Origin: Dryas octopetala
Lineage: Eukaryota > Streptophyta > Magnoliopsida > Rosales > Rosaceae
Assembly (NCBI GenBank): GCA_963921425.1
Contig: OY992837.1
Coordinates: 16,837,896 to 16,901,895 of the forward strand
Reading direction: 5' to 3'
Length of the DNA stretch: 64,000 bases
Each line of letters opens with the position of its first letter. The first letter of the stretch is position 1. The notes under the pieces were generated by a model. The model was not told where the DNA came from. It searched no databases and saw nothing but the letters and a program-made list of their open reading frames with translations. Below, piece by piece: positions 23,441-35,800 of the stretch. A program made the position numbers and the translations under genes.

Positions 23441-25234
23441 TTATTTTTGTATCAAGGGCAACAAAGCAGGATCTACTTTATCTTTAGACAATAGATCAAT
23501 TATCAATTCCACTGTTGATGCATCTGCTGAGAAACCCCTCTCCCTCATTTCATGAATAATTCCCATCACCTTTAGTGTCTCATTATTATTTAGAAACCCT
23601 CGGATAATTGTGTTATAGGTACAATCATCTGGAGAACAGCCTTTGTCTTCCATTTCTCTAAACAACTTTTCTGCTTCACTTACTAGGCCCTCGGTACAAA
23701 GTCCACTAATCATTACATTATATGTCCACACATCAGGTTGAAGTCCTTTTGATGATAAACCGCAAAAGAGATCCCTTGATGATTCAATTTTTCCAGCTTT
23801 GCACAAAGCTTTGATAAGAATATTGTAAATCACAATATTCAGATCCAACTTCTTGCCTTCCATCTCTCTAAACAATTCTATTGTCATAGCAAGTTGTTGG
23901 TTTTTACACAGGCCATCCAGTAAAACAGCATAGGTTCTAATATTTGGAAGTTGGCCACAAGCTTGCATCGTAGAGAACAAGTTTTGCGCATCTTGTATTC
24001 TCCCCACTTTGCAAAAACCACCCACAATAGTGGTATAAGTAATGGTATTTGGAACAACTCCCTTAAGAGACATTTCCCCAAAAAGCATCACGGCCTGGTC
24101 GATCTTATTATGCTTACAATATCCATTTATCAATATGTTATAAGTAAAAGAATTAACTATGAAACCCTTGCAAGCCATTAAATCAAAAACTTTTTTTGCC
24201 TCGTCCATTTCTCCTCGTAGACAATGACCATCCAGAAGCGAATTGTATGTAACTGTATCAGGTTCAATATCTCTTTGAATCATCATTTCAACCACTTTTT
24301 TTGCTTTCACAACCATCCCATTCTTACAAAGTGCATCTACCAAGACATTGAATGTATGTACATTAGGAAAGACCTTTTTACTCACCATTTCTTTCAACAA
24401 TCTCGTAGCTTCTTCCCACTCGCCCAATTTGCAAACTCCATCAATCAAAGAGGTATAGGTAATGACGTCTGGGCCAATACCCCTACTAATCATTTCTGTT
24501 AAGAGGTTCAATGCATCCGCCACTAGTGTGTACTTACAAAGACTGTCAATTATTGTGTTATAGATAAATACATTGGGCTTGCAAGCTCCTTCTTCCATCT
24601 TCCTAAGCAATTGAATAGCCGCCCGATTGTTACCCAGTTTGCAAAAGGCCCTTGTTAAGGTACCAAATGTTACCACATCAGGCTTACAACCTCCCTCCAC
24701 CATCTTGCTGTACAGTCCTGTGGCCTCAGAAACTCTATTCTCAAGAAGAAAGCCATTGATTAGAGTGGTGAAGGTTGTGACTTCTGGTTCAAAGCCAAAT
24801 TTGAAGAATTTTCCCAAGACAGATAAACTGCAGTCCATTTGGTTCAAATGGCAAAAGCAATTTATGATAATATTCAAAGAATAATCATTGGGAACAATTT
24901 GCAACAGACCCATTTGGTTATACAAAGAAATGACTGCCGAATAATGTTTCAGTTTCGCAAGTTGACCGCAGATTTTATTAAAACGGACAACTGAAGGCAG
25001 AGGACGCATTTGAAGCATGTAATTGAACAAATTTAAAGCATCATCAAGATTAGTGACTTTAGGTGGGTCGCTCACAAGCTTCATTATCTGAGCATTTCTA
25101 AAACTGCTTGGCTTTGAGGATTGAGAATGAAACGAGGCTAAGAAATTGTTGAAGAAAACAAGAGTAGAGTGAAGACAAGATATACCTCTGTGTGTGTTGC
25201 AATAAGAAGCAGTTCTCCGCATCATCATCTTCAA
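23441..25234 (-). CDS. P-class pentatricopeptide repeat protein (Rf-like PPR)
   Basis: Intronless, 597 aa, intact. Residues 1 to about 50 are rich in basic, Ser and aromatic residues with few acids (MKMMMRRTASYCNTHRG), fitting a mitochondrial or other organellar transit peptide. Residues 82-571 are 14 consecutive 35-residue PPR motifs with no gaps, then a partial 15th to the end. There is no E, DYW or SMR domain, so it is P-class. Motifs such as VTYNSLLDGHCLRGEMDEAK resemble the Rf-like clade. Such proteins bind organellar RNA sequence-specifically to guide processing or stability. Residues 5 and 35 of each motif are readable: NN, NE, TD, GN, ND, TN, ND, NN, NN, TN, AN, ND, ND, ND. The exact RNA target is unknown. 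Confidence 0.93.
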   Translation of the reverse strand: MKMMMRRTASYCNTHRGISCLHSTLVFFNNFLASFHSQSSKPSSFRNAQIMKLVSDPPKVTNLDDALNLFNYMLQMRPLPSVVRFNKICGQLAKLKHYSAVISLYNQMGLLQIVPNDYSLNIIINCFCHLNQMDCSLSVLGKFFKFGFEPEVTTFTTLINGFLLENRVSEATGLYSKMVEGGCKPDVVTFGTLTRAFCKLGNNRAAIQLLRKMEEGACKPNVFIYNTIIDSLCKYTLVADALNLLTEMISRGIGPDVITYTSLIDGVCKLGEWEEATRLLKEMVSKKVFPNVHTFNVLVDALCKNGMVVKAKKVVEMMIQRDIEPDTVTYNSLLDGHCLRGEMDEAKKVFDLMACKGFIVNSFTYNILINGYCKHNKIDQAVMLFGEMSLKGVVPNTITYTTIVGGFCKVGRIQDAQNLFSTMQACGQLPNIRTYAVLLDGLCKNQQLAMTIELFREMEGKKLDLNIVIYNILIKALCKAGKIESSRDLFCGLSSKGLQPDVWTYNVMISGLCTEGLVSEAEKLFREMEDKGCSPDDCTYNTIIRGFLNNNETLKVMGIIHEMRERGFSADASTVELIIDLLSKDKVDPALLPLIQK

Positions 25235-25396
25235 TTTCTCTCTGAGTCTGAGCCAACAGTGAGATAAAGTTGGGAAGAAAGCTTAATTGGCTTCCCTTCC
25301 GAAAGCTCAAGTCTGTGATTTTAGCTAGAGAGGGTTTTCCCCACAAACCACACGCGAGGACGCGAAATATGCCAAAATTTTACGTGCATTATTAGT

Positions 25397-25880
25397 TTGA
25401 GTGAATTATAATTTACAACTAGGTTTAAGGTGCTTTACAAATTGCATTCTATAATTTCAATTTTTTTTAATTTAATATTTAATATTTTAATTTATTTATA
25501 TTTGACTACTGTCTAATTATACATTAATAGATGACTTGACAATTGCAGATCTCACATTTTTGCCAACCTAAATGACCTATCTTCTTATTATTCTTCATGT
25601 GTATTTTCAGTACATCAAGTTTGATACAGATATCCACATCAAACAACTGAAGCACTTCTTTTGGAGCAGTTTGAGAAGTCGTTCTGCCTTATGAGTCAAC
25701 AAAATGTGGAACCCTCAACTGTCATGTCATTAATTAATGTTTGATTAGCCAGTCAGACAAACAACAATAATCAATTGTAAGTAGATCAAAACGTTTGGTA
25801 CTAAATTTAAAAAACTAAAACGATAAGGTACAAGTTGTGAAACCCCTAAACCTCATGGGTGCAAGTTGTAATTTGAGCAT
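25397..25880. mobile_element. Probable TIR MITE
   Basis: The left end (AATTATAATTTACAACTAGG) is inverted relative to the right end (GCAAGTTGTAATTTGAGC), and the inner arms also pair. Related in layout and end motif to the element at 28199-28919. Boundaries are approximate. Confidence 0.55.
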
Positions 25881-25889
25881 TTTTAATAA

Positions 25890-28149
25890 AGGGTTGATAT
25901 GCACACCCATCTTCATCTCACTATACACCACTTTTTCACCACACACCCATTTTTCTTTTTAATTTATTTAATATTTCAATACACACCCTAAAATTTTTAA
26001 AATACCCTCATTACAAAAACAAAAACAAAAACAAAAAAACCCCTAAATCCCAGCCACCCCACCCTTGACCCTATTCCCACCCCTGCGCCGCCACTGTTGC
26101 CAGCAATTCAACTCATCAGCCTCTCCTTCTCTCTTTCCCTCCCTCTCATCTCCCCTTTCTCTCCCTTTCTTTGTCTTGCTTCTCTCCTCTTGTTGGAAAT
26201 TGATTATATAAACGCAACGAAATTTAAAATTTATATGATTATGCTTCGAATTAAAATATAATGCAATAAAAGATAATTTAACCAAGGAGGATTCTAATCT
26301 TGTTCTCTTGATCAGAAGCCCATCAAGGTGCAAATCCACAAGCTCTCCATCAATTAGTCCTTCTAGTCACACAAGTGTATGACTACTAATAAATCTACGC
26401 TAAGAGGAGATGGAGGGATGAACTTGTTGGAGAATGAGAATGATAGTTCTCTTCTCACAAGTATGGTCTTTGAGAAATAGAAAAAACGTAGAGTGATCTT
26501 TATTGAATTATTGAGGCTTCTCTTATAATGACTCCTTGAGTGGAAAACTATTTTCCACCAAAAAGGGGGTCGGCCACCTAATCTTATGGACCAAGTTTGT
26601 TGGTCAATTTGACTAGGTAATTAACCTTTAATTAATTTATTAATTAATTAACTCTTTAATTAATCAATAAGCCATTACTTCTATTTCTTTTCTATTAGTC
26701 TTAGGCCCAATTAATTAACTTATTAATTAATTATGTTAAAGTCCATTTCTAATACCATCTCACACCTTAGCACGTGACTTCTTAGGTTTCAATTGAATCC
26801 GGCACTGAATTTAGGACATATTCCTAAAGCAACCTAATCTGGGTAAAATTATCATTTTAGCATTAGGTCTCCACAAGCCATGATTGACACCTAGTAGCGT
26901 GTCATGGCTACCCAGATTAACCGGAAGAGAGAAAAACTTATTCCATTTTGATTGCAAAACAATACAGTCTATCTATCGTTCTATGTTCTTGAATCATGGT
27001 CGGGTATGGAATACTGTCAACCCTAGTATGATCCTTGAGGTCCAACACTTATGTATAGATTTCATCCGATCAAGGAAGCTTTTTTACATGATATAGTACT
27101 CTGGCCAGAGATTCCTGAATCTAGACATTTGTTGCCTCTTGGAACATCTCTCCTATTACCAGGAGTGATAGAGCCTTTGTTGAACACACACATATCCTCA
27201 TACGTCAGTGACTATGCCCCATCTGTACCTTTAACTAAACTCTAGGAACCTAGTCTTATGATACAGTCAAAGCATAGCGACCAAGCGCACAAGATAACTA
27301 TGGCGTCTCAAGTATAGGGACCAGTTGTATTATCAAGGCTTAACGAATTCCTATTGACAGGTGAGAGAACTCCATAATAGGTATTCGTTCTGTCGATTAC
27401 ATTCAATAAACCATTTATTAGTACCCATGATCTTCTCTAAGTGTTTCTACACTGATAATTTGAGACCAATTATCTTAAACTTTAAGCAGAGATATATCAT
27501 GCTGGTCTTACCGGATTTGATATTGTCCATATATTAATCTTGCGACCAGGAATAGTTTTAGACCTTAAGTACTGAGGGATATAAGTCACATCATCCTAAC
27601 TTCTTTAGGATATTATTTCCTTAACTTAAAATCATGGACCTCTTTTATGCATACACACATACATAGAGATATATTATGTATATGAATAATGACACATAAA
27701 AGACAAGTTTACCTGTGATGTTAGAAATATACACTATAGGTTATCAAAACGATTTGCATTAGAGCATATTCCAACACCTCTATCACTTTCTCTCCGCTCA
27801 GTTGTAGGGGCCGGCCTCCAGATCGGTGGACACCAACCACCAATCTAGAGGTCGGCAAGGTCGCGAGCCCCAACAACTGACTGGAGAGAGTGACAGAGGA
27901 GAAAAGCAAGAAAGATAAAGGGAGAGAGGAGAGAAAGGGAAGGACAGAGAAAGAGTGGTCGGGACTCGCTAGCTATAGTGGCGGCGCACGGTGAGGTCGA
28001 GGTTGGGGGTGGAGTCAGGACTTGCGGTGAGTGGGTTGGGGTAGATTGTCCTTTATGGTCATTTGGATTTGAGTTAAAATTGTAATTCACTAAATTAATA
28101 AAAGGGTTGGTGTATTAAGAGTAAGATGAGTGTGCATATAAGAGCCCTC
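25890..28149. mobile_element. TIR element interrupted by a solo LTR
   Basis: Left end AGGGTTGATATGCACACC and inverted right end GAGGGCTCTTATATGCACAC; ATATGCACACYCATCTT is shared. The 9-bp flank TTTTAATAA lies at 25881-25889 and 28150-28158. Without the solo LTR it is about 670 bp. It has a CT-rich left arm and a GA-rich right arm like the elements at 15557 and 60669, to which it appears distantly related. Confidence 0.72.
26191..27776. mobile_element. Solo LTR, probably Copia superfamily
   Basis: A 1586-bp insertion with LTR-type ends (TGTTGGAAAT ... ATATTCCAACA) and a perfect 5-bp target duplication CCTCT at 26186-26190 and 27777-27781. No internal region or second LTR, so it looks like the product of LTR-LTR recombination. 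The intact target duplication argues against great age. It is younger than the TIR element around it. Confidence 0.82.
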
Positions 28150-28198
28150 TTTTAATAAGAGCATAAATACATAACATACTTCAGTTTTGGATGGTTTT

Positions 28199-28919
28199 GG
28201 GCTAATTACAGCTTACCCCTGAGGGTGAGGTGATTCACAACTTGCTCTATCTTTTCAATTTTTTCAATCTAATATTCAAGATTTTTAATTTTAGAAAATT
28301 AGGGTTAAATATCAAATTACAATAAATTTTCAATAAAATAGTAAGGGACTAACATGGACAGAACCTTTGGATTAGATCATAATCTAAACTAAAAGTTGAT
28401 ACTGAAATTGAAACGACAATTGAAAATTTTATATTTAAATTAAAATGGCATAAAGTTTTAGTAGTTAAAATGAAAAAACATTGTGATTTTGTACCTAAGG
28501 AAAATAAGCCTTTAATATAATATAACATTTCTGTTTGTCTGACAGTCAAGTTAGACGTTAAATGATGATGTGTGACATGTGGGGCCCACGTTTTAGCCAA
28601 CCTGGAAGGTTGACCAACATCTCTTCAAGCTATTGGTTGGATTTCTAACTCGGTTTATAGATCCCAAACCCAAGTAATTTGGAACTTAGAGTTCTAGTAT
28701 GTAAGCCATGTGTACAATATTTATATTTGTAGTTAGCTTAAAAGTGGCCCCACGCGTAACACGTGAGCATTTTACGTTTGATTGATAGTCAAACAAAAAG
28801 CAGTGCCAAATTGTTTCAAAATTAAACCCTTGGATACTAAATTGAAAAAATTGAAAAAATAGGATGCAAGTTGTAAATTACTTCAAACCTCAAGAGTGTT
28901 GGAAGTTGTAATTTGCGCT
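28199..28919. mobile_element. TIR MITE
   Basis: The left end GGGCTAATTACAGCTTACC and the right-end complement GCGCAAATTACAACTTCC are inverted. The TTTTCAATTTTTTCAAT arm recurs inverted as ATTGAAAAAATTGAAAA. Non-coding. Boundaries good to a few bases. Confidence 0.65.
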
Positions 28920-29524
28920 TTTATTTTTTAATACTATTGTTCATGAGATTTGAATTTAAGACATTCTTCCAAAAAAGAGGAGACTTGGTATCATCCGCTA
29001 AACCAAATGGTAATTAGCCTTAATTTTTTAATGTTCCAGACAAATAATTCAATTATAAGACAATTATGGACTCTCCCGACCTTTTTCCAGCTCTATACTA
29101 CGCCAAAAAGAGAGTGACTAATGCCATAGGGTATCACTTGTCGATGACGCCTTACAAAGGAGTTGAATAATTTATAATTATTTCAATCTCATGAACATGG
29201 TTTTAATATGCTTCAGGATTAATTAGATTAAATCCATTTGCATGGAAGGAACTTATTTTATTATTGAAATAATTACTCATTACTACATCTTTGCCATGGT
29301 TTTTAACTTCTAATACCATTATTGTTAATATATAATAATCAGGTTAGTTTTATTAACAATCAGGGTTAGTTTTATTAACAATCAAGTCACTTTGAGTTGG
29401 TACCAATTAGTATTAGCCATCAAAGCAATCCAATGGTTGCTAATTTTTTAATTTTTTCAAAACTCTCTTAAACTCTCTCACGTGTCTCTCTCTCCCTTAT
29501 TTCTAAAATTTATCTTCTCTTTCA

Positions 29525-29837
29525 TCACTTTCTTAAACATCCTAAACATCTTCTTGAGCTAGTCTTGGGTGTACGAACACCTAGCTCGTAGGAGGTCCGG
29601 CTCCATTAGCGCCACAAACTCGGAGAACTCGACGAGTCTGTTGAAGTTCCGATCGGCTTTTTGGATGAGAGCCTCCAACTGGTGAGGGCTCGGCTTCAGC
29701 CTTAGCGAATGCAGTAGAGACCCCAGCTCCAGCTGCGTCAAGCTCCCGTCTTTGTTCCCCTCGAACGATCCAAACATCTCCCGCAACTCCGCGATCTGTT
29801 TGTCATCCAGCTTTTCCATTTTGCCGTTGCCCGCCAC
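29525..29837 (-). pseudogene. Truncated calmodulin-like (CML) pseudogene
   Basis: Open for 92 aa from 29837 to a TAG at 29559-29561. It matches the N-terminal half of plant CML proteins (QIAELREMFGSF, SLTQLELGSLLHSL, LVEFSEFVALMEPDLL). Homology continues past the stop (LKKMFRMFKK, the start of the EF-hand 3 helix) to about 29525 and then ends, so EF-hands 3 and 4 are missing. EF loop 1 has E in place of the first D (EGNKDGSLTQLE). Loop 2 (DRNFNRLVEFSE) has lost the central glycine. It is unlikely to bind calcium normally. It could be a retrocopy or a truncated duplicate. If it is transcribed, a 92-aa product is possible. Confidence 0.82.
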
Positions 29838-29939
29838 CGATTTCGATCCAATTTATTAATTAATCAAATAATTCAGATCCCGACTTTTCTCTCTTCTTAT
29901 CAAGGTCTGTGCATGAGTATGTTTAGGTTCTTGATTTTT

Positions 29940-30345
29940 TTTGTTTAGTTCAGTTTCTGAAACTGCAGTTTTCTGCAATTTTTGGAACTGCAAGTGAACT
30001 GAAACTGCAAAAACTTCTACAGTTTCTGGAATTGTAAGTGAACTGAAACTGCAGTTTCTGGAACTGCAAATGAACTTTCTGCAGTTTTTGGAACTGCAAG
30101 TGAACTGAAACTACATAAACTGCAGTTTTTGGAATTGTAAGTGAACTGAAACTGCAGAACCAGCAATTTATTAGAGTTGAAACTGCAGTTTATTGGAGTT
30201 GCGGACTTGCAGTTTCAGTTTGTGTAAGTGAACTTTCTGCAGTTTCTGGAACTGTAAGTGAACTGAAACTGCAAAAACTGCAATTTATTAGAGTTGAAAC
30301 TGTAATTTATTGGAGTTGCGGACTTATAGTTTCAGTTTCAGTTTT
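29940..30345 (+). repeat. Imperfect minisatellite
   Basis: Variants of GCAGTTTCTGGAACTGCAAG, TGAACTGAAACTGCAAAAAC and CAATTTATTAGAGTTGAAAC recur, with higher-order blocks of about 40 and 130 bp. The unit contains its own partial inverse (CAGTTTC/GAAACTG), so single strands could fold. Confidence 0.8.
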
Positions 30346-31313
30346 TTGGTGATGCATTGATGCTGGTATTTTGGAAGATGTCTGCATGTTATGTTTTTGT
30401 TATGTCTATTTTCGGATGATATTTTGGGATCTAGTGGTGGTGGTGGTGTGGTGTCTGCATGGTATTTTGGGATCTAGTAAGTGTGGTGTCCGCAAATGAA
30501 TAATAGGATTGTGGTAGTTGGCCCGCAAAGAAAGAATGGGGCTTTAGGTGGTTTTGGTTAATAAATTTAAGTACCAATACCTGTATGTTAACGGACCCTT
30601 TATTATTTAGTTGTTTTTGAGAAATTTTAATTGTTAAGATTTTAGAGGCAATTAAATAATTTTGTGATTGATTTGTGTGAGAAAATTCATGTACATTTTA
30701 GTTGCATTAAATTTGATTAATTATACACCACTTAATTATTTTATGAAAGGTAGGCATGAACATAGATTACTATGCAAATTTAGATTTGTATTACATTTCT
30801 ATTTAACTACTACATAGCAAAAGGGCTAAAAGTTTAACTCCCGGGTTTTGGGCTCTCGAAACCTAAACCTTAAGCCATAATTCTAAACTCGAAACCTCAT
30901 TTATATACCCTAAATCAAATCAAGGGCAATGTCGTAATTTTATGTCCATAAATAATGAAATAACGGAATGAGCAAATTGGTATTTCCAACGCACCAAAAT
31001 ACATAACATCAGCAAGTGAATTTAACTTAGTAACTAATGTGGGATAAAATTTCAAAATTGATTGAAACTCATTTTAGTCACCCATATCCTTTCTTTTGGT
31101 GTACAAAATTGATTAAAACTCATTTTAGCTTACAAATTTCGGCAATGAAATGTATAAAATAGTTCCAAAATTTTGCACGAAATTCTGAAATTTGTGCCAT
31201 CTCATGAGGGGAATTGGCAATGAAATATTTAAAATAAGTGACCAAATTTGTCGTCAAATAAAGTGAAATATTTAGAGTTCCCGAGCTTGAACTTCACTGC
31301 ATGGGCAAACGAC
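30346..31313. other. Non-genic sequence
   Basis: No gene or clear mobile element seen. An imperfect direct repeat AAAATTGATTRAAACTCATT occurs near 31050 and 31105. Confidence 0.4.
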
Positions 31314-31676
31314 CATTTTGGTCCATGTAGTTAGGTGACTATTTCAATTTCATCCATGTTGTTTCAATTGTTTCAATCAAATCATCGTAATTTCAAAATT
31401 GCAAAAGTCCAAAATTAAATTTACATCAATTTTTAGATGGTAGAACCGTTAAGGTATAGGTATAAATGTTGCAATGCCGACAGTCATAATCTTTTTGTTC
31501 TTGAACCATTATATTCCTACCTTAACGATTCTACCATCTAAAAACTTGATACGAATCTAATTTTAGGCCTGATTAAAATAATTTCGAAACTACGAAGACT
31601 TAATTGAAACAATTGAAACAACATGAACAAAATTAAAATAACCACCAAACTAGATGGACCAAAATGGTTGTTTGCC
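31314..31676. mobile_element. TIR MITE
   Basis: Inverted ends GGCAAACGACCATTTTGGTC / GACCAAAATGGTTGTTTGCC with arms of about 70 bp and a further inner pair (AACGGTTCTACCATCT type). 363 bp, non-coding. Target duplication not identified. Confidence 0.75.
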
Positions 31677-32095
31677 GTTTTAAACCAAGTTAGAATGCCT
31701 GAGCGGGTTTTTTCTTTTCGAACAGGCCCATCAGGCTTCAACCAACAGATCATTTTTGCATCCCTATTCCTTGTTAATCAGCTAATATCCAATTGTCAAT
31801 TAAAATGGCACCGCAGCCTAAAAATCTTAACGATAGCCAAAAGAGGGAAGATTTACATGCCACTCTCCTAAGAAAGGAAAGTGAAGACTTTCATTAATGT
31901 CAACTTATTTACACTTCTTCAACATGTCCAGCTACAACCAATAATAACTATATTTTACAAAGGACTGTTATTTTGTCCTTCCTACAATAAAATTACAAAT
32001 AATAATAAATAATCGGAAGTAAATGACAATCAAAAGCACACCAAGACATGGAACCTTCAATATAACCGGATGACATAGAAGATATAGAACCCATT

Positions 32096-32823
32096 TCCTG
32101 GGCCAAAATGCATTTCCTGTACAAAACCTAAGATACATAATTTTCTGAGCTGCGAAAGATTTCATCAGCATGGGCTGCTGGCACATAAACTGCATCCTCC
32201 AATGAACTGTGTGTTCGGCCGTAAAATAAGTAAACAAACACTCCTATTATCAGCCATACAGTAACACGGGCCCAGGTGTCCGCTCTGGAAATGAAACAAT
32301 ATTGTTATTCTTTTATAAATGAAAGAAAATTTACAGACGACGGAGGTTAGACAACAGAGCATTCAGGAGAAATTAAGGAAGCTATTAGAACCAAAGATGG
32401 CAATGTACATAACAGTAATAAAATCAACTCTTTGATTGGATATTTACCCAAGATTAATGTCCTGGGCCAAAATGCATTTCCTGTACAAAACCTAAGATAC
32501 ATAATTTTCTGAGCTGCGAAAGATTTCATCAGCATGGGCTGCTGGCACATAAACTGCATCCTCCAATGAACTGTGTGTTCGGCCGTAAAATAAGTAAACA
32601 AACACTCCTATTATCAGCCATACAGTAACACGGGCCCAGGTGTCCGCTCTGGAAATGAAACAATATTGTTATTCTTTTATAAATGAAAGAAAATTTACAG
32701 ACGACGGAGGTTAGACAACAGAGCATTCAGGAGAAATTAAGGAAGCTATTAGAACCAAAGATGGCAATGTACATAACAGTAATAAAATCAACTCTTTGAT
32801 TGGATATTTACCCAAGATTAATG
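32096..32823 (-). repeat. Perfect 364-bp tandem duplication at the CAT 3' end
   Basis: Units 32096-32459 and 32460-32823 are identical at every base I compared. Each holds a complete last CAT exon, the upstream intron and the first 12 bp at the 3' edge of the penultimate exon. Confidence 0.95.
32128..32284 (-). pseudogene. Extra copy of the last CAT exon
   Basis: Identical to the last coding exon at 32492-32648, including acceptor and stop. It is preceded by only the 3' edge of a penultimate exon. It could serve as an alternative last exon giving the same C-terminus but a different 3' UTR, or be unused. Confidence 0.8.
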
Positions 32824-35800
32824 AGTAAGTAGACGTTGATGAGAATACAGAAAATAGGTAGCAATGGCACAAATGGGCAAATGAAACCTGAAAGGAAACC
32901 AACAATTTATAAAATGAAAAGCCAAATGGTAGTTTCCTGAATGAACAGTAACTCAACAATTTAATCCAACCTAAAATGAGATGAAGAATATATAAAAGTT
33001 TATAAATGGTGTTTTCATTGACTTCAAATGAGATCACAATGATAGCCCTCTCCTTTTCTCAAGTAGCTTCACTCGCCTATTAGTTAGCCCAATTGCGTGG
33101 TAAAACCTACTCTGAGACCATGTTAATGTTAGAGCATCCAACCCAAAATAAATTGCCTATGCGTCGAGAGACCCAATCCAGATTTTATATATTGATGCAA
33201 GGCTTCAAATACCCGACATGGATTTTAATATTCTCAACAAAGATCAAGACCAATTTCTTGAAATTGCATTTTTTTATGACATTCATGACTCGCTTTACCT
33301 TTTTTAATTATATATTTCCCTTTTAGATTTTATAATATAATTCCCTTTTACATTTTGTTGTTCACCCTCTTTTCTCTCTTTATTCTGGTAATAGATTTTG
33401 ATTCTATACATGTTGCATACACCCTTGACACCTTGTCAATGAAATTTTCACTTATCATAAAATAGTGAGCATACCTCCTGTGTGTCCAAAGTTGTGCCGT
33501 GCATCATCTTGATCTATACAAGTGAGCACAATCAGACCTGATAGAACAAGAATCCCACCACCTCCACATAGCGTATAGCGAAGAAAGCTGAAAGTGAAAT
33601 CAACAATATTTCTATAGAATTAATCATTGCGGAATAAAAACTTAAGAGATATGAGTGGAAAGTGAAAGATAAACTTAACAAAAGCAAAAAAGGAAAAATA
33701 AAATTCAAAACCAAGTCTTGGCAATCAATTCTAAGCAAACTGCTAGCTGTTTGACTAAATCATTCCTTTAGAATTTGTTTTTGCAGCTGAAAAATGAATG
33801 ACTATAATAATGTATGTAACCAGAAAAATATCATTGTCAGAATAACCAAGCCTAGGCACCAAAATCAACCCACCTGGGGAGGCCCACATTTGAAGCTGAA
33901 TATGTCAGGAGAATCACCCCAACACATGTGAATGTTATAGTCCAGCCAGCAATTTTTCGCCTGTTATCTTCACTTAGTGTGTCTGTAATAATCAACATTC
34001 ATAGTGAAAAAGCATTTCAGAATGATCCAGATAGCAGTACTTAAAAATAGGTTCTGATACATATCCAATGTTCACGCATACATAAAGACATGCATACGTA
34101 TATATATAGGTACATATAGAGTAATTTTTTTTGCCAGCCAGTTTGACTTGTTATGTTGTTAGACTGTTAATCAGGACTTTTGAGTATGTGAAACCACGCA
34201 TGAATGTGCGGTCCTGATTAATAGTTTGGCAGCAATCATGTCAAACTGTTTGACAAAAGATCATTCCTTCTATATTGCCTTTTTATTATTGCAGTGGTTG
34301 AAAATTATAAGGCAAGAACAAGAGACTGTAAGGAACTTACAGTTAACAAGGGGTAGTTGCTTTTCAATTAGAGGAAGTTCAACCAAGATATCCACTTTGT
34401 CAAGTAGAGGTTCACTACTATCCTTGGAAGAGCCAACATTAGCCTTAACATCTTCCCCACTAATCTCTTGAGAATTCCTTCCAAGACGCAACGACACTGA
34501 ATCAATGGACTCCTGAAGAGATGAAGGCAAAGGAACCTCATCTGGTGGGACATATCTGACTATCAGTACAGATATTGCTACCGTAGTGAATGCAAGAAGT
34601 GTGCCCACACTGACCTGCACAACATAGGCAACTATCTAAAGTCAGTCTCCACATCACACATTTTGTTTTCACTGAAAATTGTACATTCAAAACGACAGAA
34701 AAAAGAAGGGTGCCAACTTAAACAAGGGTAAAACAGATTGATTTCCATCTGGTACACTGTTACTTGAGTGATTATCATGATCCAGACAAGAAACTCCTCA
34801 ACAGAAGCAGATCTTTATAGGATATTAATAATATCATGGATAAGAAATATTATGGCCAACATTTTCGAATTATATAAATTATATCATTATTGTTAAAAAG
34901 AAAAAAGGATATTACAGGATAGTTCACATGCATTGGATCCTCCCTTACAAAGTTAATGTCTGGCAAACCACAATTATAGCATTGACATTAATGTACTTGC
35001 ACGTCTTCTCAGCATAACAATGAGTAAACAAGTGATCCACCTAACCAACAACAATATCAGATCTTTCCATGAAGTCAACTTACCATTCCTGCCAACTGTG
35101 AAACATCCATGAAGAATGCCAAGGTTGCAGCACCAATCCCCGTTGCTATTGTACTCTTGACAGGAACCTGGGTGTGTTTATTAATATCTGAGAAAAATGA
35201 CGGCAGCAATCCATCTCTAGCCATTGCCATCAGGATTCGTGGCTAAGAAACAAGAATATAAAAGACATCCATATTTCATCAGATAAAATCAATTAAATAG
35301 AATAGTAGAAAAGAAAATATATTTCTCAGTGGTACAAGCAATAGGAGATTCATAGTAAAACAAGCAGAAGAGAGCTGAGACCATACATGGTAGATCTTCA
35401 ATAGGAAGAGATACAAAAAACATGAAAAACCAGAAAAATGGATGGCGGACTGCATCTCCATCAGTTTGAAAATTAACTAAGAGATTTCCTTATTATTAGT
35501 AAGTCTGTGCAACATGAAGTTAAAATTTAGCAGAAAAGTGCGTTCTCATGGTAAGCGTTCAAATAACCACAGATTTGTAAATTGTCATTAGGTTGATTTC
35601 AGTAGCTGAAGCATGGAAACCTAAATATTTGAAATAATTCAAAAAAAAAAAAAAAAAAACACAAGATTCACAACTAAAAATGGAAACCAAAATATTTGAC
35701 TAAGATTTAAATTTGAATATACCTTGAAAGTTGGAAACAATTGTTTGAAAATCAGGTATATTGAGTAAACAGGTTTGAAGGGTGGTATAGTGAAAAGTTA

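Noticed and set aside
26043-26339. 98-aa minus-strand frame
   Set aside because: It crosses the border between the TIR element and the solo LTR, so it is not a gene.
31968-32726. Repeated minus-strand frames of 65-89 aa
   Set aside because: They are other-frame readings of the duplicated last CAT exon.
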